A stretch of 45,148 nt of DNA from Paenibacillus agricola (GTDB taxonomy: Bacteria; Bacillota; Bacilli; Paenibacillales; NBRC-103111), in assembly GCF_011440305.1 (NCBI RefSeq), contig NZ_JAAOIW010000030.1, positions 1-45,148 on the forward strand. The letters are read 5' to 3'. The translations under genes and the position numbers were made by a program. This document shows, one piece after another, positions 43,363 to 45,148 of the stretch. The notes beneath the pieces are model-generated. The model had not been told where the DNA came from. It saw nothing but the letters and a program-made list of their open reading frames with translations, and ran no database searches. The stretch's first letter is position 1; every line of letters starts with the position of its first letter.

Positions 43363-43625
43363 TCCCGCCCCATAAGGGACGAGATTACATCTCGCGATAC
43401 CACCCTAGTTCCATAACGACCATGAAAGTCATGGTCTTACGACACCTCTTACTACGTACCATCATACGCATCCTTGGTAACGGCCGGATCCCGGGTCAGC
43501 TTACTTGCATCCTTCAGCTTTCCTTCTCGGAGAGGATTTTCTGCTAGGTCTTGAACGTTGGGTTTCAGCACATGCCCAACTCTCTGGGGATCAAGGAAAT
43601 TAGCGTACTCTTTCTCGTCAATGAA
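43363..43625 (-). ncRNA. T-box leader of ileS (isoleucine specifier)
   Basis: On the minus strand the leader shows the AGAGAG apical motif with TTGGG/CCCAA stem and GTGCTGAAA, a candidate ATC specifier (43535-43537, in GAAAATCCTC), and the T-box sequence AGGGTGGTATCGCGAG, followed by a terminator (TCTCGTCCC/GGGGCGGGA) with a seven-T tract. Uncharged tRNA-Ile pairs with the specifier and T-box and prevents termination, switching on ileS under isoleucine shortage. The specifier choice is by eye; the T-box itself is unmistakable. Confidence 0.92.
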
Positions 43626-43637
43626 TTTGTAGAGCAT

Positions 43638-43906
43638 TCAGTTAATACATTTTTACACCAGATCCAGTAAAAAGTCAACAAAATGTCTGCTCCATTAAGA
43701 TTTGACAGCAGGATCCTAGAGCTCTATGAGCTTTACGAATTTTGTGTTGTCTCTAATATCATCTTTCGGTCAGTAATGGAAGGAGAAGCCAGAAATCATG
43801 CTTTGGACGCTTTTTAGCAAAAAAGTGATTGGATTAGACAAGTTTTGGGTATTAATGGGGATGGCTTCTTATTATTCAACAAATACTAAACAAGGGATGA
43901 AGCAAC
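43638..43906. other. Intergenic region between ileS T-box and the broken DUF6891-like gene
   Basis: About 270 bases. It must hold the ileS promoter (minus strand), but no box is strong. On the plus strand a 41-codon frame starting at 43799 (MLWTLFSKKVIGLDKFWVLM) runs into the next gene out of frame; its RBS is too distant and I do not support it as a gene. Confidence 0.45.
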
Positions 43907-44354
43907 ATGACTTTGACGATTGATCCGGAAGATACGCGCGAACGAATCCACGAATTTGTGTGGACGAGTACGATCGGCTTGAAGCTGTGTTCGCCCACTG
44001 CGGAACGAGCAATTCATCGCCTTGCATCGCGCTGGCAACACAATCACGGATGGGCACCAAGATGTGCAGGAATTATGGAGGGAAGCAGGCAGCTTCGATT
44101 CTAGCATCCGTGGCTGCTGCTTTTACCACTCCCAGGACGTCGACACTGTCGTCCATACCGGCCGTCTATTACTCGCCTTCAGCGGCGGTATGATTCCTGA
44201 GGCTGAGCAGCGTGAAGCCAACACCCGAAACGTGGCATTACGCATCCTTGAGCTGTTGCGTGCCTCGGGCTTTGTGGCCGAATGGGACGGCGATATACAT
44301 TCGCGCATCGAGGTTGAACTGGGGCAGTGGCGTAAACGCTCACCCTTTGCATAA
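43907..44354 (+). pseudogene. DUF6891-like protein, double frameshift
   Basis: Three consecutive frames make one protein. Frame one starts at ATG 43907 (TLTIDPEDTRERIHEFVW, with AAGGG upstream). Frame two takes over near 43960 (DEYDRLEAVFAHC). Frame three takes over near 44000 (EQFIALHRAGNTITDGHQDV, then CCFYHSQDVDTVV and WDGDIHSRIEVELGQW) and runs to the TAA at 44352-44354. Both changes are in the same sense, as if one base had been lost twice. The C-terminal part matches the uncharacterised DUF6891 pattern (FxHxQD, LAFSG, WDGD). About 148 residues if repaired. Not functional as it stands, unless the sequence has errors. Confidence 0.7.
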
Positions 44355-44451
44355 CGCCGCCTTCCGCCTTGTACATAAGCAGAACATCTGACCGCCAATC
44401 GCAGTCCGCTATACGATTACATAAACGTCTAGAGAAAAGGAGCATACTACT

Positions 44452-44856
44452 ATGGACATTACCTCTTTTCTGTTCCCCAAAAATGAGGTCACCTTTATCA
44501 AATCGACCGCTACCATGCGTGAAGCCTTGGATCAAATGGAGCACCACTCCTACACGGCACTTCCGATTATTAATGATAATGGGAAATATGTTGGAACCAT
44601 GTCCGAAGGGGATCTGTTATGGAAATTAAAAAATACCCCTGGCATGAATTTTGATAATATGCACCAAGTGCCGATCAGCGAAATTAAGAACCGTTTTCAT
44701 AATGAGTCGGTTTCGATTCATGCACATATGGAGGATATGCTCGCATTAGCGGCTGACCAAAACTTTGTTCCGGTTGTAGATGAAGAAGGTCTTTTTATAG
44801 GTATTATTCGTCGAAAAGATATTATTGCTTACTATATAAGAAACATAACTGATTGA
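44452..44856 (+). CDS. CBS-domain protein
   Basis: A 134-residue protein made of a CBS pair. CBS1 covers ~residues 7-60 (ATMREALDQMEHHSYTALPI, GKYVGTMSEGDLLWKL) and CBS2 ~75-130 (VSIHAHMEDMLALAADQNFV, GLFIGIIRRKDIIAYY). Such stand-alone CBS pairs bind adenine nucleotides (AMP/ATP, c-di-AMP in some Bacillota) and act as energy or nucleotide sensors. No catalytic domain is attached and no partner adjoins. AAAAGGAG lies 9-10 bases before the ATG. The 165 bases to the IS end contain no gene or good terminator. Confidence 0.9.
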   Translation: MDITSFLFPKNEVTFIKSTATMREALDQMEHHSYTALPIINDNGKYVGTMSEGDLLWKLKNTPGMNFDNMHQVPISEIKNRFHNESVSIHAHMEDMLALAADQNFVPVVDEEGLFIGIIRRKDIIAYYIRNITD

Positions 44857-45023
44857 CACATACCGCAGCCAGAACATCCCTCTGTACCCTCATGCCTAAA
44901 AAAACAGCTTGATTTTCCACATTCCACCCCTCATTTTCACTTTGGATTTGATTCAGCCGATAACGACTAGGCAATAAGACCAGCCTTTTTTTAGCCTAAA
45001 TGAAGAACCGCCCGAAGAGCTTG

Positions 45024-45075
45024 AACTGCACCCCAATTGTTAGACATCATCTAACAGTTGGAGGTGCAGTTTTTT
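45024..45075 (+). terminator. Long hairpin at the IS end, terminator plus RBS mask
   Basis: Positions 45024-45044 pair with 45050-45071 in a 21-bp stem with one bulged A (45062), one G-U and the loop CATCA, followed by Ts to 45075. The transposase RBS GGAGG (45060-45064) lies in the 3' arm. Read-through transcription from outside would fold this hairpin and block both itself and translation, protecting the element from activation by neighbouring promoters. Confidence 0.8.
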
Positions 45076-45076
45076 A

Positions 45077-45148
45077 ATGGCTAAGTATACTTCAGATGAA
45101 AAATTATCAGCTGTTCAACGTTATTTAAGCAATTCTGAGAGTTATGCA
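45077..45148 (+). CDS. IS3-family transposase OrfA, N-terminus (partial)
   Basis: The first 24 codons read MAKYTSDEKLSAVQRYLSNS ending ESYA, the normal start of an IS150-type OrfA helix-turn-helix protein (MAKYxxEEKLxAVxRY). OrfA binds the IS ends and is fused by frameshifting to OrfB to make the active transposase. The gene runs out of the window. GGAGG is 12 bases upstream and lies inside the end hairpin. Confidence 0.8.
   Translation, partial: MAKYTSDEKLSAVQRYLSNSESYA

Larger units (their letters stand above)
45022..45148 (+). mobile_element. Left end of an IS3-family (IS150-like) insertion sequence
   Basis: The end begins TGAACTGCACCCCAATTG, the type of IRL seen in IS150-like elements, and leads within 55 bases to the start of an OrfA-like transposase gene. 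The element continues beyond the window, so the right inverted repeat and target duplication cannot be checked. The exact first base is approximate. Confidence 0.7.

Noticed and set aside
44960-45000. Terminator after the CBS gene (GGC...GCC plus T-run)
   Set aside because: The stem would have only three base pairs, too weak to support.

Overview
The window looks like a chromosomal segment of a Paenibacillus-type member of the Bacillota (Paenibacillaceae). The reasons are strong AGGAGG-type ribosome binding sites, frequent TTG/GTG starts, a Bacillus-like rrn leader with boxA, a BmrA-like ABC exporter, a SqhC-class terpene cyclase, a YwqA/YwqB-like SNF2/SWIM pair, a YxcD (DUF2653) protein and a T-box-controlled isoleucyl-tRNA synthetase. 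The genus assignment is inference from gene content.

Layout. Position 1 starts inside the 5' end of a 16S rRNA gene that runs leftwards. Its leader carries boxA and two similar promoter modules. Positions 600-1470 hold gene debris: a frameshifted DUF3231 gene and a transposase-like fragment. 1.6-6.1 kb is a SWIM-finger/SNF2-ATPase pair. 6.2-12.5 kb is housekeeping and accessory material: TPR protein, BmrA-like exporter, SRAP repair protein, YgjP-like metallopeptidase, membrane protein and a frameshifted MFS transporter. 12.8-15.6 kb has the terpene cyclase and an SDR oxidoreductase. 15.7-21.4 kb is a leftward reductive pyrimidine-catabolism operon (preT, preA, dihydropyrimidinase, an unknown 72-aa protein, carbamoyl-amidase), which should take uracil/thymine to beta-amino acids.

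22-29 kb contains a VOC protein, a two-gene inositol/sugar-type dehydrogenase and isomerase operon, UppP, a CDF transporter, a YeaQ-like protein and a membrane-bound diguanylate cyclase. 29-38 kb is a patchwork of single genes (LLM flavin monooxygenase, VOC, MccF-like S66 peptidase, GNATs, P-loop kinase-like, YdeI-like, a secreted Gly-rich protein with YxcD, CHRD, AAA ATPase). It includes a truncated HAD gene and a remnant of a small secreted protein. 38-43.6 kb carries an ABC-F ribosome-protection-type ATPase behind a transcription attenuator and a type-2 (eukaryote-like) ileS behind a T-box. The right edge has a doubly frameshifted gene, a CBS protein and the left end of an IS3/IS150-like element.

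The most informative points are regulatory: the attenuator that buries the ABC-F ribosome binding site in a terminator, the IS end hairpin that does the same for the transposase, the duplicated rrn promoter module, and the translationally coupled unknown small protein in the pyrimidine operon. At least six genes are broken. I found no CRISPR array, tRNA, prophage or clear new defence system. All family assignments are from recognised motifs, not searches.
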